A stretch of DNA of 64,000 nucleotides from Spodoptera frugiperda (lineage: Eukaryota > Arthropoda > Insecta > Lepidoptera > Noctuidae). The stretch's first letter is position 1. The number at the start of each line of letters is the position of its first letter. The DNA lies in the NCBI RefSeq assembly GCF_023101765.2, contig NC_064213.1, positions 4,898,001-4,962,000 of the forward strand, written 5' to 3'. Shown in pieces: positions 1 to 9,226 of this stretch. The notes beneath the pieces were generated by a model, which was given only the letters and a program-made list of their open reading frames with translations, had not been told where the DNA came from and made no database searches. Made by a program: the position numbers and the translations under genes.

Positions 1-494
1 TATCTTGATTTCATGTAATCTCCAGTCATTGTTTCAGACTCCGTGCGGTTTACTGATATTAACAACAATTAATGAATTGCCTTATCCGAGAATCAAATAA
101 CTATTCACATAAATTGACTATATTGACTTTTACATAGGCCAAAATATTTCCACGACCTGACACAAAGATTTAATACATAAAGTTCCATCAAAGTCGGGAA
201 GTTTAAATAAGAATTTACTATTCAGTCGTCTTCGGGAATATGAATAGTAGTTCGGTCAGTTGTCGACACTTCGTATTAAAATTGATGGACAATAGTCCGA
301 ACTTTGTTACTCTATTTCATTTTTTTCACCAAATTCGGTATGGGAGTGGTGTTTGCGTTGGTTCTTGGTAATCTTTTAGATTATTAACAGTTATGAGTAA
401 TTGTGTTCGGAGTGTCAAGGCCAAAATTTATTACAGAGTAACTAAGTTAGTCTAAGTTATGGCTGCTTGGCGCGCAGCGTTGAGCATGTTTCAC
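1..494. other. Unassigned AT-rich sequence
   Basis: No reading frame of note, no recognised repeat and no RNA gene. It forms the left flank of the SINE fragment into which the LTR retrotransposon inserted. Confidence 0.5.
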
Positions 495-540
495 ACCAAT
501 TGTTGTCACAACAATTTAAACACACAAGTTCACATACACA
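495..540. repeat. Family A SINE fragment, left part, split by the LTR element
   Basis: The stretch holds CAATTGTTGT followed by a segment ending ACAAGTTCACATACACA. This is the reverse complement of the GTGTATGTGAACTTGT segment in family A SINEs elsewhere in the window. The copy resumes at 5415 after the LTR element. The internal segment is inverted relative to the right part, so this SINE copy was already rearranged before the insertion. Confidence 0.55.
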
Positions 541-851
541 TATAATATTTAAATTGGTTCTTTAAGCAATGAAACAAATATGTGATTCATCTAAAACATA
601 AAGAGCTTTATTTGTAAAACATAATAATTATTTTCCAACAAAACATAGGTAACTAAAGAAATGGTTTCTTACCTAAAACATAAAGAGAATCGACAAAATA
701 ATGTTCATGCTTTCCTTGCCCTGAATCAACATAAATTATTTCTTAAAATATAAAAAACGGAGATAATGTTTACTGTCATTGTCAAAGTTAAAAAGAGAGT
801 AAATATTGTATCAAAGAGTATAATAAGTATAGATGACAATCTATGCTTTCA
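541..851 (-). repeat. 3' LTR of the gypsy-type element
   Basis: 311 bp, matching 5104-5414 base for base as far as can be read. On the element strand it begins TGAAAGCATAG and ends ATATTATA, so it has the usual TG start but not the usual CA end. A polyadenylation-type AATAAA lies on the minus strand near 607-612. Confidence 0.95.
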
Positions 852-865
852 TCACCCCCCTTCGA
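852..865 (-). other. Polypurine tract
   Basis: On the element strand a run GAAGGGGGGTGA lies directly before the 3' LTR. This is the expected primer site for plus-strand DNA synthesis in LTR retrotransposons. Confidence 0.85.
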
Positions 866-910
866 AATGCAAATTTTTCCAACGAGTTGGGTAAAATTTA
901 GCTGTAAAAT

Positions 911-3900
911 CTATTCTACCAGCATAGGAATGAGCTTTGTGACATGATATAGACCAATAGATCTCGATCCACGACCGGTATTTATTTTAAAAACCGAGTC
1001 CGAAATTTTTTCTTCAATTTCAAACGGACCAATTCTAATCTCATCCATTTTCTTTTTATTCAATTTATTTCCATAGTCAACGTATACTTTATCGCCTTTC
1101 TTAAATTCGTATTGCAATTTGTTTTTATCAAATAAAGTTTTATTATATTTGTGTGACTTTATTGACCTTTCTAATGCTATTTTCCTGTCCTCTTCCAAAT
1201 CTTTTGTTAATGAATGTTTTCTTCTTAATTCTTCTGGTAACATATCTGTAGACTCCCCGGATAGCAAATATTTAGGAGAAAATCCTGTCACCGAATGGTT
1301 TGTTTCATTGTATTTATTTCTACATTCTTCTGCTATTTTTGACCAATTTTTTTTTTCTTTTGATTCATTCATTTTGCATCTTATTTTATTTACAATAGTC
1401 TGGTTAAGTCTTTCGTTTATGCCATTAGAGAAAGGTGCATCTACAGCTGTCAGTATTAATTGAATATTTCGGGTCTCAAGATAATTTTTGAATTCAGTTG
1501 AATGAAAAGCTGGATATTGATCTGACAATATAATTTCTATAGTTTCCTCCTTAGGAATTTTCTCTATAAGTTTGATAAAGTCCCGGGCATGTTGATTCTT
1601 AGAACATAGAATATATGCATACCTAGTGAAGTGGTCCACTAACAGGTGTAGATATCTTTTTGTTGAACGTTGACCCCCAAATCCTCCTATGGTATCCAGT
1701 GACATTATTTGAAAGGGTCTGTTAGCTGGACCTAATTGCGACATCAATCCATATTTTCTATTTAGTCTTGATTTATTTTTAATACATATCTCGCAGTTTT
1801 TGCATATCTTCTTTATATTTTCTGATAGATGTGGTGCAGTATAAAATGGTTTAATTTTAGATTCTGTTTGACTTATTCCAGTGTGGCAATATTCTTCATG
1901 GGTCCTTTTTATTATTACTTTGCTGTAATCTTCGCTTAAAATTATTTTTCTATTTTTTTTATTTTTTTTATAATAAATTCCATCTTCTAATACAATATTA
2001 TTTTTAAGTTTTATCGTTTGCATATTTTGAGCTTGATCATATTTTATGTCTTGAATATCAATGGTATTTACCGTTCTCAAATTATCTTCATTATTCTCAT
2101 CAATGTTCAATACTGGATTTCTGCTCAAACAGTCTGCCTCTTTATTATCTTTTCCCGGAAAATATTTTATTTCACAATTATATTGTGACAAATAAAGTGA
2201 CATATCACCTAGTTCATCATCAGGTCTGTTCCTTATATTTAACTTTTCTAGCGGTCTGTGATCCGTGTAGACTGTAAAATAGTTTCCAATCAACCAATGT
2301 TGCCAGAACTTTATGCTCTCTTTTATGGCTAAACATTCTAAGAATACAGCTTTTTTATTCTTTTGTGATTCATTTAATTTTTTAGAAAAGAATGCTACTG
2401 GTTTTTCTTCACCATTTTGTTGAGTTTGTTTCAGAACAGCTCCGATACCTATAGCACTGGCATCTGTATAAATAAATGTTGGTGCTTGTGGATCATAAAT
2501 AGCCAATATAGGTTTGGAACAGAGATAATCTTTAATTTTCCGAAATGCATCCTCACATTGTTCTGTCCAAATAAATCTTTGGTCTTTTCTAAGGAGTTTG
2601 TGTAAAGGATCCAGAACTAATGAGACACTTGGTATGTATTTCCCATAAAAATTAATCTTTCCTAAGAATTGTCGTATTTGTTTTCTATTTTGTGGAGCCG
2701 GAAAATCTTTTATTGATTTCAAATTATCTTTCAAAGGTGTAATCGTATTCTCTTGTATAATGTGACCTAAATATTTGACAGAATCACTTGCAAACTTACA
2801 TTTTGTTAATTTAAGTCTAAAGCCTTCTTCTCGAATAGCCTCCAGTAGTCTCTTTAAGTGTACGATGTGTTCGTCGAACGTCTTCGAAAAAATTAATATA
2901 TCATCCATGAAATTCACTGCAAATCCTGTCATACCATTTTTCCTGATAATATTTCCCAAGATCCGTTGGAATATAGCTGGTGATGTTTTCAGACCGAAGG
3001 GTAAACAGGTCCATTGATAATGACCTTCTTGGGTGACAAAACCTGTTTTGTGTCGATCTGTGATCTTTAAAGGAATGGACCAAAAAGCTGAATTTATATC
3101 AAGGGTTGTAAAATACTTGCAATTAACTGTCTTTGTTATTAAGTCGTCTATGAGCGGGAATGGTTGAGCTTGAGGTAAAATTATTTTATTTAAGTCTCTG
3201 AAATCAATACATAATCTACTCTTCTTCCCTTCGTCTCTTTTAAACGCTAAAGTAACAGGTGCTGCAAACGGACTATAAGATTCTTCAATTAATCCATGTT
3301 TTAAAAGTTGAGAGATTTGATTTTCTATTTCTATCTTGTCTTGAATTGAACATCTATATGGTCTTTTACAACAATATTTTTCAACTTGTAAATCAATAAA
3401 GGCTTCATAATTCTTCACATTCCCAATATCATATTTATCTTTAGCAAAAATATCCAAGTAGGAATCCACTAATATGTTTATCTGTTCTCTTTGGTCAGTG
3501 TTTAAATATTCTGTGTTTGTATCAAATCTAAAGGTATCTATACCTTCATTAAAGTTTACTGCAAATTCTTTTTCTTTCATGCTTTTATTCTGTTTATCTT
3601 CTGACATATGTTCACTTATTTTTGAGTTTTTAGTTTTTTGTATTTGGATATTTAAATTCTCATCATGAGTCAACCCAAATTTGTGTATTGAATCTAATCC
3701 TAGTATCATATCATACTCAAAGTTTTCATTTTCAAAAATAAATGCATTTATTTGTATCTTCCTGTTCAATATCTCCGCATCCAGTTTAATTAAACCTTTA
3801 GTTTTGCCCCCTCCACTTATTGTTTTTATTGTGTCATAACAAGTATTTGGCTTATTATTCTTCACCTGAACTAATCTTGAATTTATTAATGTTATTCGTG

Positions 3901-3946
3901 AACCAGGGTCATACAATCCCTTGGCTTCTAATGTATTATTTAACAT
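911..3946 (-). CDS. pol: Pol polyprotein (protease, RT, RNase H, integrase)
   Basis: 1011 codons from the first ATG, uninterrupted. Domains in order: aspartic protease with active-site triad region DPGS at residues 13-16 and a later ILGLD (about 80-84). Reverse transcriptase spans about 215-410, with catalytic Asp near 283 (LDINSAF) and the FMDD box at 346-349. RNase H has Asp near 495 (YTDAS) and 562 (YTDHRP). Integrase has an HHCC zinc region at about 690-735 and a DD35E core at D751, D809 and E845. The last 60 residues resemble the GDKVYV...GPFEI integrase tail. The frame is open upstream of the ATG back to a stop at 3992-3994, overlapping the gag end. It lies in the -1 frame relative to gag, so it is probably translated as a Gag-Pol fusion by frameshifting rather than from its own ATG. 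All catalytic residues expected of an active enzyme are present. Confidence 0.96.
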   Translation of the reverse strand: MLNNTLEAKGLYDPGSRITLINSRLVQVKNNKPNTCYDTIKTISGGGKTKGLIKLDAEILNRKIQINAFIFENENFEYDMILGLDSIHKFGLTHDENLNIQIQKTKNSKISEHMSEDKQNKSMKEKEFAVNFNEGIDTFRFDTNTEYLNTDQREQINILVDSYLDIFAKDKYDIGNVKNYEAFIDLQVEKYCCKRPYRCSIQDKIEIENQISQLLKHGLIEESYSPFAAPVTLAFKRDEGKKSRLCIDFRDLNKIILPQAQPFPLIDDLITKTVNCKYFTTLDINSAFWSIPLKITDRHKTGFVTQEGHYQWTCLPFGLKTSPAIFQRILGNIIRKNGMTGFAVNFMDDILIFSKTFDEHIVHLKRLLEAIREEGFRLKLTKCKFASDSVKYLGHIIQENTITPLKDNLKSIKDFPAPQNRKQIRQFLGKINFYGKYIPSVSLVLDPLHKLLRKDQRFIWTEQCEDAFRKIKDYLCSKPILAIYDPQAPTFIYTDASAIGIGAVLKQTQQNGEEKPVAFFSKKLNESQKNKKAVFLECLAIKESIKFWQHWLIGNYFTVYTDHRPLEKLNIRNRPDDELGDMSLYLSQYNCEIKYFPGKDNKEADCLSRNPVLNIDENNEDNLRTVNTIDIQDIKYDQAQNMQTIKLKNNIVLEDGIYYKKNKKNRKIILSEDYSKVIIKRTHEEYCHTGISQTESKIKPFYTAPHLSENIKKICKNCEICIKNKSRLNRKYGLMSQLGPANRPFQIMSLDTIGGFGGQRSTKRYLHLLVDHFTRYAYILCSKNQHARDFIKLIEKIPKEETIEIILSDQYPAFHSTEFKNYLETRNIQLILTAVDAPFSNGINERLNQTIVNKIRCKMNESKEKKNWSKIAEECRNKYNETNHSVTGFSPKYLLSGESTDMLPEELRRKHSLTKDLEEDRKIALERSIKSHKYNKTLFDKNKLQYEFKKGDKVYVDYGNKLNKKKMDEIRIGPFEIEEKISDSVFKINTGRGSRSIGLYHVTKLIPMLVE

Positions 3947-3975
3947 GACTGCAATCTCAATTAGCGGAGGGAATC

Positions 3976-5058
3976 TTAGTTTTTTGAATCTTCATTATTT
4001 AGTTCAACTTTTAATATTGAGTTTGAATTAATTGGTTTATCATCGGTTGTTCTTTTTTCTTGGTTATACCAGCACACATTTTCTGGATGAAATCTATTTA
4101 GTTTTCCTTTGTTCTCACAAATCCTGCATGATCTTTTTACCGTTTGTTTTATTTCTTGTTTATTGTATCTGTTTCCCATGCTTGAACTTCTCTTTGTGTC
4201 ATTCTTGCTTGTTAAGTTTTCTAATCCTCTTATGTCATTAAATAAGTCATTTACTTCTTTAAGGCTTTCCCTGTCTATTTTATCCATTACAAAGTTTGGG
4301 AGACCGGTAGCGATCAAATAAATTAGGGTTTGTGTATCTATTGTTTTGTTTATTTCAAGTAATAGTCTTTCTTTCTTCAAAGCATATTCTAACATTGATC
4401 CCTGTATATATTTGAAATTCATAGCATACCTAACCGGTGACCAGCTTTTGTCAGCGAATGTTTCATTCAAACTTCTCCTCCATACAGACCAATCCGAATC
4501 TATAGTGTGTTTGATTAACATTGAGGTGTACCAATCTATACATGTATCTTCCAATAGTAATCTAAGCATTTGAACTTTTTGTAAATCTGTATTTATTTGT
4601 AAACGAGCACATTCACTTTCAAAAGTATCTAACCATTGTTGAACATTAGTTGTATTTCTTGAAAACTTTTCCATTGAGAATTCTTTTACTAGTTTTGTCT
4701 TATTTTCTGTTTTTTTTACAGATGAAGCTTCATCTGACGGCAATTCTCGATCTTGTTCTAATTTTTCAAATAAAAATCCATCAAATTGTAAGTTTCCATC
4801 ATCTAGGTATATGGATTCCATCTCCTTGGTTAGTGTTATCCATACCTGTCTCTTATCATGCCTTTTCTGCAGGGACTTCTTTATTTTTTCAAACATTTTA
4901 TGGTTAAGTATTTCTTTGTGTAAATGCAATGGCTGATACTCACTAGGCACAACATAAGTTTGGTTTTGTGTATCCGTAATGGAGGTTATGGCGTATATAT
5001 TCGTCTTGTTGTCCTCTGGTTTTGCTTTTATTGTGAATTCAAATCGTAATTTCTCCAT
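3976..5058 (-). CDS. gag: Gag structural protein
   Basis: 360 codons, starting 45 nt after the 5' LTR. The central part (about residues 125-290) resembles the capsid-type retrotransposon gag domain, including a W-Q-W-L-D-T-F-E motif. Near residues 311-330 there is a zinc-knuckle-like cluster spaced C-X2-C-X9-H-X4-C, unlike the retroviral C-X2-C-X4-H-X4-C knuckle, and only one copy is seen. The protein would assemble virus-like particles and bind the element RNA. The reading frame ends TCA AAA AAC TAA, which places a canonical slippery heptamer immediately before its stop. Confidence 0.92.
   Translation of the reverse strand: MEKLRFEFTIKAKPEDNKTNIYAITSITDTQNQTYVVPSEYQPLHLHKEILNHKMFEKIKKSLQKRHDKRQVWITLTKEMESIYLDDGNLQFDGFLFEKLEQDRELPSDEASSVKKTENKTKLVKEFSMEKFSRNTTNVQQWLDTFESECARLQINTDLQKVQMLRLLLEDTCIDWYTSMLIKHTIDSDWSVWRRSLNETFADKSWSPVRYAMNFKYIQGSMLEYALKKERLLLEINKTIDTQTLIYLIATGLPNFVMDKIDRESLKEVNDLFNDIRGLENLTSKNDTKRSSSMGNRYNKQEIKQTVKRSCRICENKGKLNRFHPENVCWYNQEKRTTDDKPINSNSILKVELNNEDSKN
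3979..3985 (-). promoter_or_regulatory. A AAA AAC slippery heptamer for -1 frameshifting
   Basis: On the element strand the last sense codons of gag are TCA AAA AAC before TAA (3976-3978). The heptamer A AAA AAC is in the correct X XXY YYZ register of the gag frame. After a one-base slip back the next codon is CTA (3979-3977), and the frame continues without a stop for eleven codons into the pol ATG at 3946. Retroviruses and several insect gypsy-type elements use the same signal. I could not establish a downstream pseudoknot or stem by eye. Confidence 0.85.
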
Positions 5059-5103
5059 ATTTTATGTGTATTTTCTTCTTCACATGTACGATAATTGTCG
5101 ATT
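5059..5103 (-). other. Short 5' leader without recognisable tRNA primer-binding site
   Basis: Only 45 nt lie between the 5' LTR and the gag ATG. The sequence directly after the LTR on the element strand starts AATCGACAATTATCG. It lacks the TGG that normally begins a primer-binding site complementary to the CCA end of a tRNA. Confidence 0.7.
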
Positions 5104-5414
5104 TATAATATTTAAATTGGTTCTTTAAGCAATGAAACAAATATGTGATTCATCTAAAACATAAAGAGCTTTATTTGTAAAACATAATAATTATTTTCCA
5201 ACAAAACATAGGTAACTAAAGAAATGGTTTCTTACCTAAAACATAAAGAGAATCGACAAAATAATGTTCATGCTTTCCTTGCCCTGAATCAACATAAATT
5301 ATTTCTTAAAATATAAAAAACGGAGATAATGTTTACTGTCATTGTCAAAGTTAAAAAGAGAGTAAATATTGTATCAAAGAGTATAATAAGTATAGATGAC
5401 AATCTATGCTTTCA
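5104..5414 (-). repeat. 5' LTR of the gypsy-type element
   Basis: 311 bp, the direct copy of 541-851. On the minus strand it is the upstream LTR and would hold the promoter for the element RNA. It ends at 5414 against the target duplication CACA. Confidence 0.95.
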
Positions 5415-5480
5415 CACATGACACCGAGTTTATAAACGCACCCTCGATACAGGAGAAAATTGTAGTGTGGGGAAACGATT
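5415..5480. repeat. Family A SINE fragment, right part
   Basis: After the target duplication the sequence continues TGACACCGAG and then the plus-strand tail of family A (TTTATAAACGCACCC, CAGGAGAAAAT, GTGTGGGG). Together with 495-540 it forms one interrupted and internally inverted SINE copy. Confidence 0.65.
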
Positions 5481-5767
5481 TGTTTTCTTTTAAGAAAAAA
5501 AATATTTGTTTGGTCAGTCTAAGAAAAGCGTCATGTTATTCACGTAGGATATGGACATAGGATAAAGAAAAATTATAACAGATTTATGCCATTTAATCCA
5601 ATCATTCCAATACTAAATTAATCAAATGTTTAATAACCACTAGAACAGAATAGATATCAGTTAAATCGTGATGAAACGACATACATTCTATTCAAAATAA
5701 ATTATGCATATCTAGCTAGCTGGTTATGAAATACACTAGCTTTCGATTAGGGGTTTCACCTGGATGA
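5481..5767. other. Unassigned AT-rich spacer
   Basis: No gene, RNA or recognisable repeat was seen between the SINE tail and the poly(A)-like tail of the LINE fragment. Confidence 0.5.
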
Positions 5768-6420
5768 ATTTTTTTTTATTTTTACATTTAATGGGTCAAT
5801 GTTTGGCCGCTATCTTACCTGATGGTAAGTGATGATGCGGCCTACGGTGGAGCACGTCTGCCCATAAGCAACCTATTCACTCGGGCCTTGAAGACACCCA
5901 GGTTATACCCATCAGGAAACACAGACTCCGGCAAGGAGTTCCACTCCCTAGCAGTTCGTACAAGGAAGCTTGAAGCGAAGCGCTTCGTGCGAGTGGGTGG
6001 GATATCTACCATGAAGCGGTGACGCCTCGCCGATTGTCTTGTGGTTCGATGATGAAAAGGACTAGGGGGAATCAAGTTGTGCAATTCCCCCGCACACTCT
6101 CCGAAATGTATCCGGTAAAAAACGGAAAGGCTTGCGACCTTGCGCCTGTGTTCAAGGCTTTGAAGCCGGGCCTCCACAAGCGCATCATCGTTGATGAGCT
6201 TCTTGGCACGCCTTTCAATGTGTTCGAGCGCATCTAGCTGGCATTTAGCCGAGCCGTCCCAAAGGTGAGAACAGTACTCCATACATGACCGAACCTGCGC
6301 TTGGTACAGGCTCAGCAGTTGTTTCGGTGTGAAGTACCGTCTCACCTTCGAGAGGATACCCAACTTCCTACCAGCCAGATGCGCCTTCGACTCTATATAA
6401 GAGCCGAAGTTTAGCGTTGG
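5768..6420 (-). mobile_element. 5'-truncated LINE (Jockey/CR1-like), 3' end only
   Basis: The element is read on the minus strand. Its 3' end is the A-rich run at about 5769-5790 (T-rich on the plus strand), preceded by a short 3' UTR containing CTTACCATCAGGTAAG. The coding part is the C-terminal piece of a reverse transcriptase. The 5' side stops around 6410-6420, the usual outcome of incomplete target-primed reverse transcription. Confidence 0.85.
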
Positions 6421-6453
6421 CGATAGAGTTAATTTACACTGAATCTTTAGACC
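5842..6453 (-). pseudogene. C-terminal fragment of a non-LTR reverse transcriptase
   Basis: The frame is open from after a stop at 6454-6456 down to the natural stop near 5842. About 190 residues match the region after the RT catalytic core in Jockey/CR1-type ORF2: KLGILSKVRRYFTP, MEYCSHLWDGS, a central FYR, TARxWNSLP, FP then YNL, and FKxRVN. The catalytic FADD box and endonuclease lie upstream and are missing, so the fragment cannot be active. Residues upstream of about 6420 are probably flanking sequence read through. Confidence 0.88.
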
Positions 6454-6484
6454 TTAGATCTTTTTTTGTAAAATTGGACCAAAC

Positions 6485-6622
6485 CACTGGACTGTCTAAC
6501 GGGTTATCGGGGCTCCGGCTAGAAGAGCAGGAGTTGGAACGCAGTGGTTTTTAGTCACTAAGAGTCTGACACTCCCTCTCGCCTCGCCCAAAGCGGAAGG
6601 AGTCATTGAATGACTTTTTTTA
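6485..6622 (+). repeat. Family D repeat
   Basis: Contains the family core GGGGCTCCGGCT, GTGGTTTTTAGTCA, GAGTCTGACACTCCCTCTCG and the GGAGTCATTGAATGA end. Other copies in both orientations lie at 7892, 12410, 19991, 25168, 28401, 32338, 38738, 42118, 49255, 54928 and 61355. Confidence 0.85.
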
Positions 6623-7141
6623 AGTTAATTTTAAGTTCTGGAAAGATAATGTTTTCAACAGTAAAACAATTAAATCAATCTCACAGTTTCAGAGCCTATT
6701 CAATACAAACAAACAAACAATCAAACCTTTTCCCTTTTATTGGTATGAATTTGATTAATATCAGTAACTAACAAATTCATTCAGTATTTCAGATGGATCT
6801 GAAAACAAACATTAATTTGTAAACGGTCTACGGCACGGTTTATTGAAAACGTATCAATGTAGGTACAGTTGTAGACAAAATGTTTAACAAATAATTTGAG
6901 ATATTTTCATGTAGGTGGTAATATTGATAAATTACCAATATTATATACCTCTTGCGTTTCATTAACAATCATCATTATTTTCATACATGCTTGTCAGTTA
7001 AGCGTACTTTCAATTTAACCCTTCTGTAATATATAACCAATCTGGTATCTGAATGCTTTTCCCAGAAGACAAAGCCATTTTTATTATTTTTAAACTCTTT
7101 CTTTTGTTTTTTTTTCCCACACTAGTATTTTCTCCTATATC
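6623..7141. other. Unassigned AT-rich spacer
   Basis: No coding frame or repeat recognised. Confidence 0.4.
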
Positions 7142-7322
7142 GTAGGTGCGTTTACAAACATACAATTTCACATACACCAGACATCCAGACAACAATTGAT
7201 TTGAACAACAATTCGAAACAACAATTTGTGGATCATGCAAAGAGTTGCTCCGTACGGGAATTTAATCCAATACACGTTGTCCGGCAACCAGTTGCCCAGC
7301 CACCGCGCCAACCGTGCAGCCA
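7142..7322 (-). repeat. Family A tRNA-derived SINE
   Basis: Reverse-oriented copy: GTGCGTTTACAAACATACAA, then CAACAATTTGTGGATCA, AGAGTTGCTCCGTACGGG, and finally the head as AGCCACCGCGCCAACCGTGC. The tRNA-like B box is degraded here (AATTTAATCC instead of GGTTCGATTCC). Confidence 0.85.
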
Positions 7323-7891
7323 AAACTCTAAAAGATTTCCAAATAACCCCAATTTGCCTATACCAACAAACATTAGACCCTTATAGTACTAACACTACGC
7401 AATAAATGACGTCACGCGTCAAACGTGGCGTGTTTGGGCGCGGCGTGTATTTGATTCGATATCAAATGCCAATCATAACCCTCCTTACCTGAAATCGTGT
7501 TAAAGGTAGCTTACCTCGCCAAATTGTATGAGTATACATGCCTAATACGTTTGTTGGTATACAATAATATACATAGATACACAATGTATTTGTTTGTAGG
7601 TAACGTTGTATGTCCTTTTCAAAAATAGAATACGTTATCATTTACTTAGTCTGGCCATAAATACTGTTACACTTAAAAATAAAAAAAATATTACATTTAA
7701 ATTTCGAATCTGTCATTTTTATACGATTGTTAATTGTGTTTTTTTATTTTGGCACCAATACATTGTACAATGTTTTGCGATATTAAAATGGAGTAGGGTG
7801 ATAAAGAGAACCGAATCGCTGTGATTGCATTACACAAAGTAGGTATGGAGTATTTATGGCAAGACTAGGTATATTCTTAAATCATGACGTA
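7323..7891. other. Unassigned AT-rich spacer
   Basis: Short chance open frames only; no recognised repeat. Confidence 0.4.
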
Positions 7892-8045
7892 GTGCTGCGA
7901 ACTGCCTAGCGGGTTACCGGGGCTTCGGCTCGAGAAACAGGAGTAGGAATGGGGTGGTTTTTAGTCAGTAGGAGTCTGACACTCCCTCTCGTCTCGCCTA
8001 GGGCAGGAGAAGTAATTGGACGATTTTCCCTTCTCAGAAAAAAAG
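7892..8045 (+). repeat. Family D repeat
   Basis: Nearly full-length unit from GTGCTGCGAACTGCCTAGCG through GGGGTGGTTTTTAGTCAGTA and the CACTCCCTCTCG core to GATTTTCCCTTCTC. Confidence 0.88.
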
Positions 8046-8176
8046 TCATGACGTAGTAACGACAGAATAGAATATTATCACCACATCTGCTCTTTCCGTG
8101 GTTGTCCTAGGATCTGATTTAGAGACTACAGATTTGATAGTGATCATAATAAAAGCAAGGATTAAATAAATTATGT

Positions 8177-8355
8177 ATTATGTAATCGGCTTACTCACGT
8201 AACTGTTTGACAAGGAACTCGAATAGTTTCAAGCCATGCTAGAGGCTCACATTCATGAGCAGCATTCCGCGACATATAACACGGCGATTGTACCGTCAAT
8301 TATTAATTAACATAATAATTAATTTAGTATGTCTCACAAATGTTATAATAAAGGA
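8177..8355 (+). repeat. Family I repeat
   Basis: Contains GGCTTACTCACGTAACTGTT, GAACTCGAATAGTTTCAAGC, CATTCATGAGCAGCATTCCG and ends near TAGTATGTCTCACAAATGTT. Related copies lie at 13840, 22577, 27336 and 31738. Confidence 0.8.
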
Positions 8356-8931
8356 ATGAATTGTTTATTAAAACTACAATATGATACCATAAAACAACTG
8401 TTTTAATAGCCTTTTGGCTGTATTTTTATACTCAACATTAAAAATAACAGATAAAAACACTAAACCAACTTCCAAACTTCAATTAAAAACAAATTTCTCA
8501 TCAACACAAAACGTTTAAGGCTATTAACACACCATACCGTTGGGAGCTACAAAACTGTGAAAAAAAAGTATTTTATCACGGAATTTAATTACTAAAAATC
8601 TTTTAGCTAATACGTTGGTGGCGCACCCTGGCGGTATTTAATTATGACGTAGCATATTCGCGTCATTTTATGGTGTTTCATTAGTAAGGTAAACAGTTTT
8701 CATCGACGGTGAGACCGCACCTTTGCGACTAGACTGCGAAACGAAACGACTTTGTTTGTTATGATGATTGCACTTTTTAACCTCTTCGGTTTTGGATACT
8801 CGTACTGGCTTTAGCTGGTGACTTTCTGCATTTAGGTATATTGAAAAATAATTAGGTATGTATTATATTACAGCTTCTTTACATACATATTTTAAGGAAC
8901 GAAGTTTAAGATATAAGTTCATAGTTCTTTA
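8356..8931. other. Unassigned spacer
   Basis: No gene, RNA or recognised repeat; AT-rich, with a somewhat richer stretch near 8690-8760. Confidence 0.4.
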
Positions 8932-9226
8932 ATGGTACAGTATAAGCCGGTAAACGAGCAGACGAATCATCTGATGGTAAGCAATCGACACCACCTATAG
9001 AAACCCGAAACACCAGAGGCGTTACAAGTGCGTTACCAGCATTTTGGAGGTTAGGATTTAACGGTAGTTTGGGAATCGGGGATAGGGAAGGGGGTAATGG
9101 GTTTTCGGTAACCTCACTCATACAACGAAACACAACCGTTGTTTCACGTCGGTTTTCTGTGAGGCCGAGAATCAAGAGATCCGATCGAGCTGGCTCATTC
9201 CTACCGAAATATGGCTCTCCCACATT
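8932..9226 (-). repeat. Family B repeat, near full length
   Basis: Reverse-oriented copy with tail CATCTGATGGTAAGCAATCG, the GCGTTACAAGTGCGTTACC middle, AACCTCACTCATACAACG and the head as TATGGCTCTCCCACA. A small frame across it is a shadow of the repeat. Confidence 0.9.

Larger units (their letters stand above)
537..5418 (-). mobile_element. Complete Ty3/gypsy-type LTR retrotransposon
   Basis: The element is bounded by two 311-bp direct LTRs that appear identical and by a 4-bp target duplication CACA (537-540 and 5415-5418). Read on the minus strand the order is LTR, 45-nt leader, gag, pol (protease, reverse transcriptase, RNase H, integrase), polypurine tract, LTR. Only about 60 nt separate the pol stop from the downstream LTR, so there is no env gene. 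Domain order RT-RNaseH-integrase is that of Ty3/gypsy (Metaviridae) rather than copia elements. Both frames are open from end to end and the LTRs match, which indicates a very recent insertion that may still be mobile. Confidence 0.96.

Noticed and set aside
911..5058. Possible endogenous retrovirus with env
   Set aside because: Only about 60 nt separate the pol stop from the LTR, so there is no env gene.
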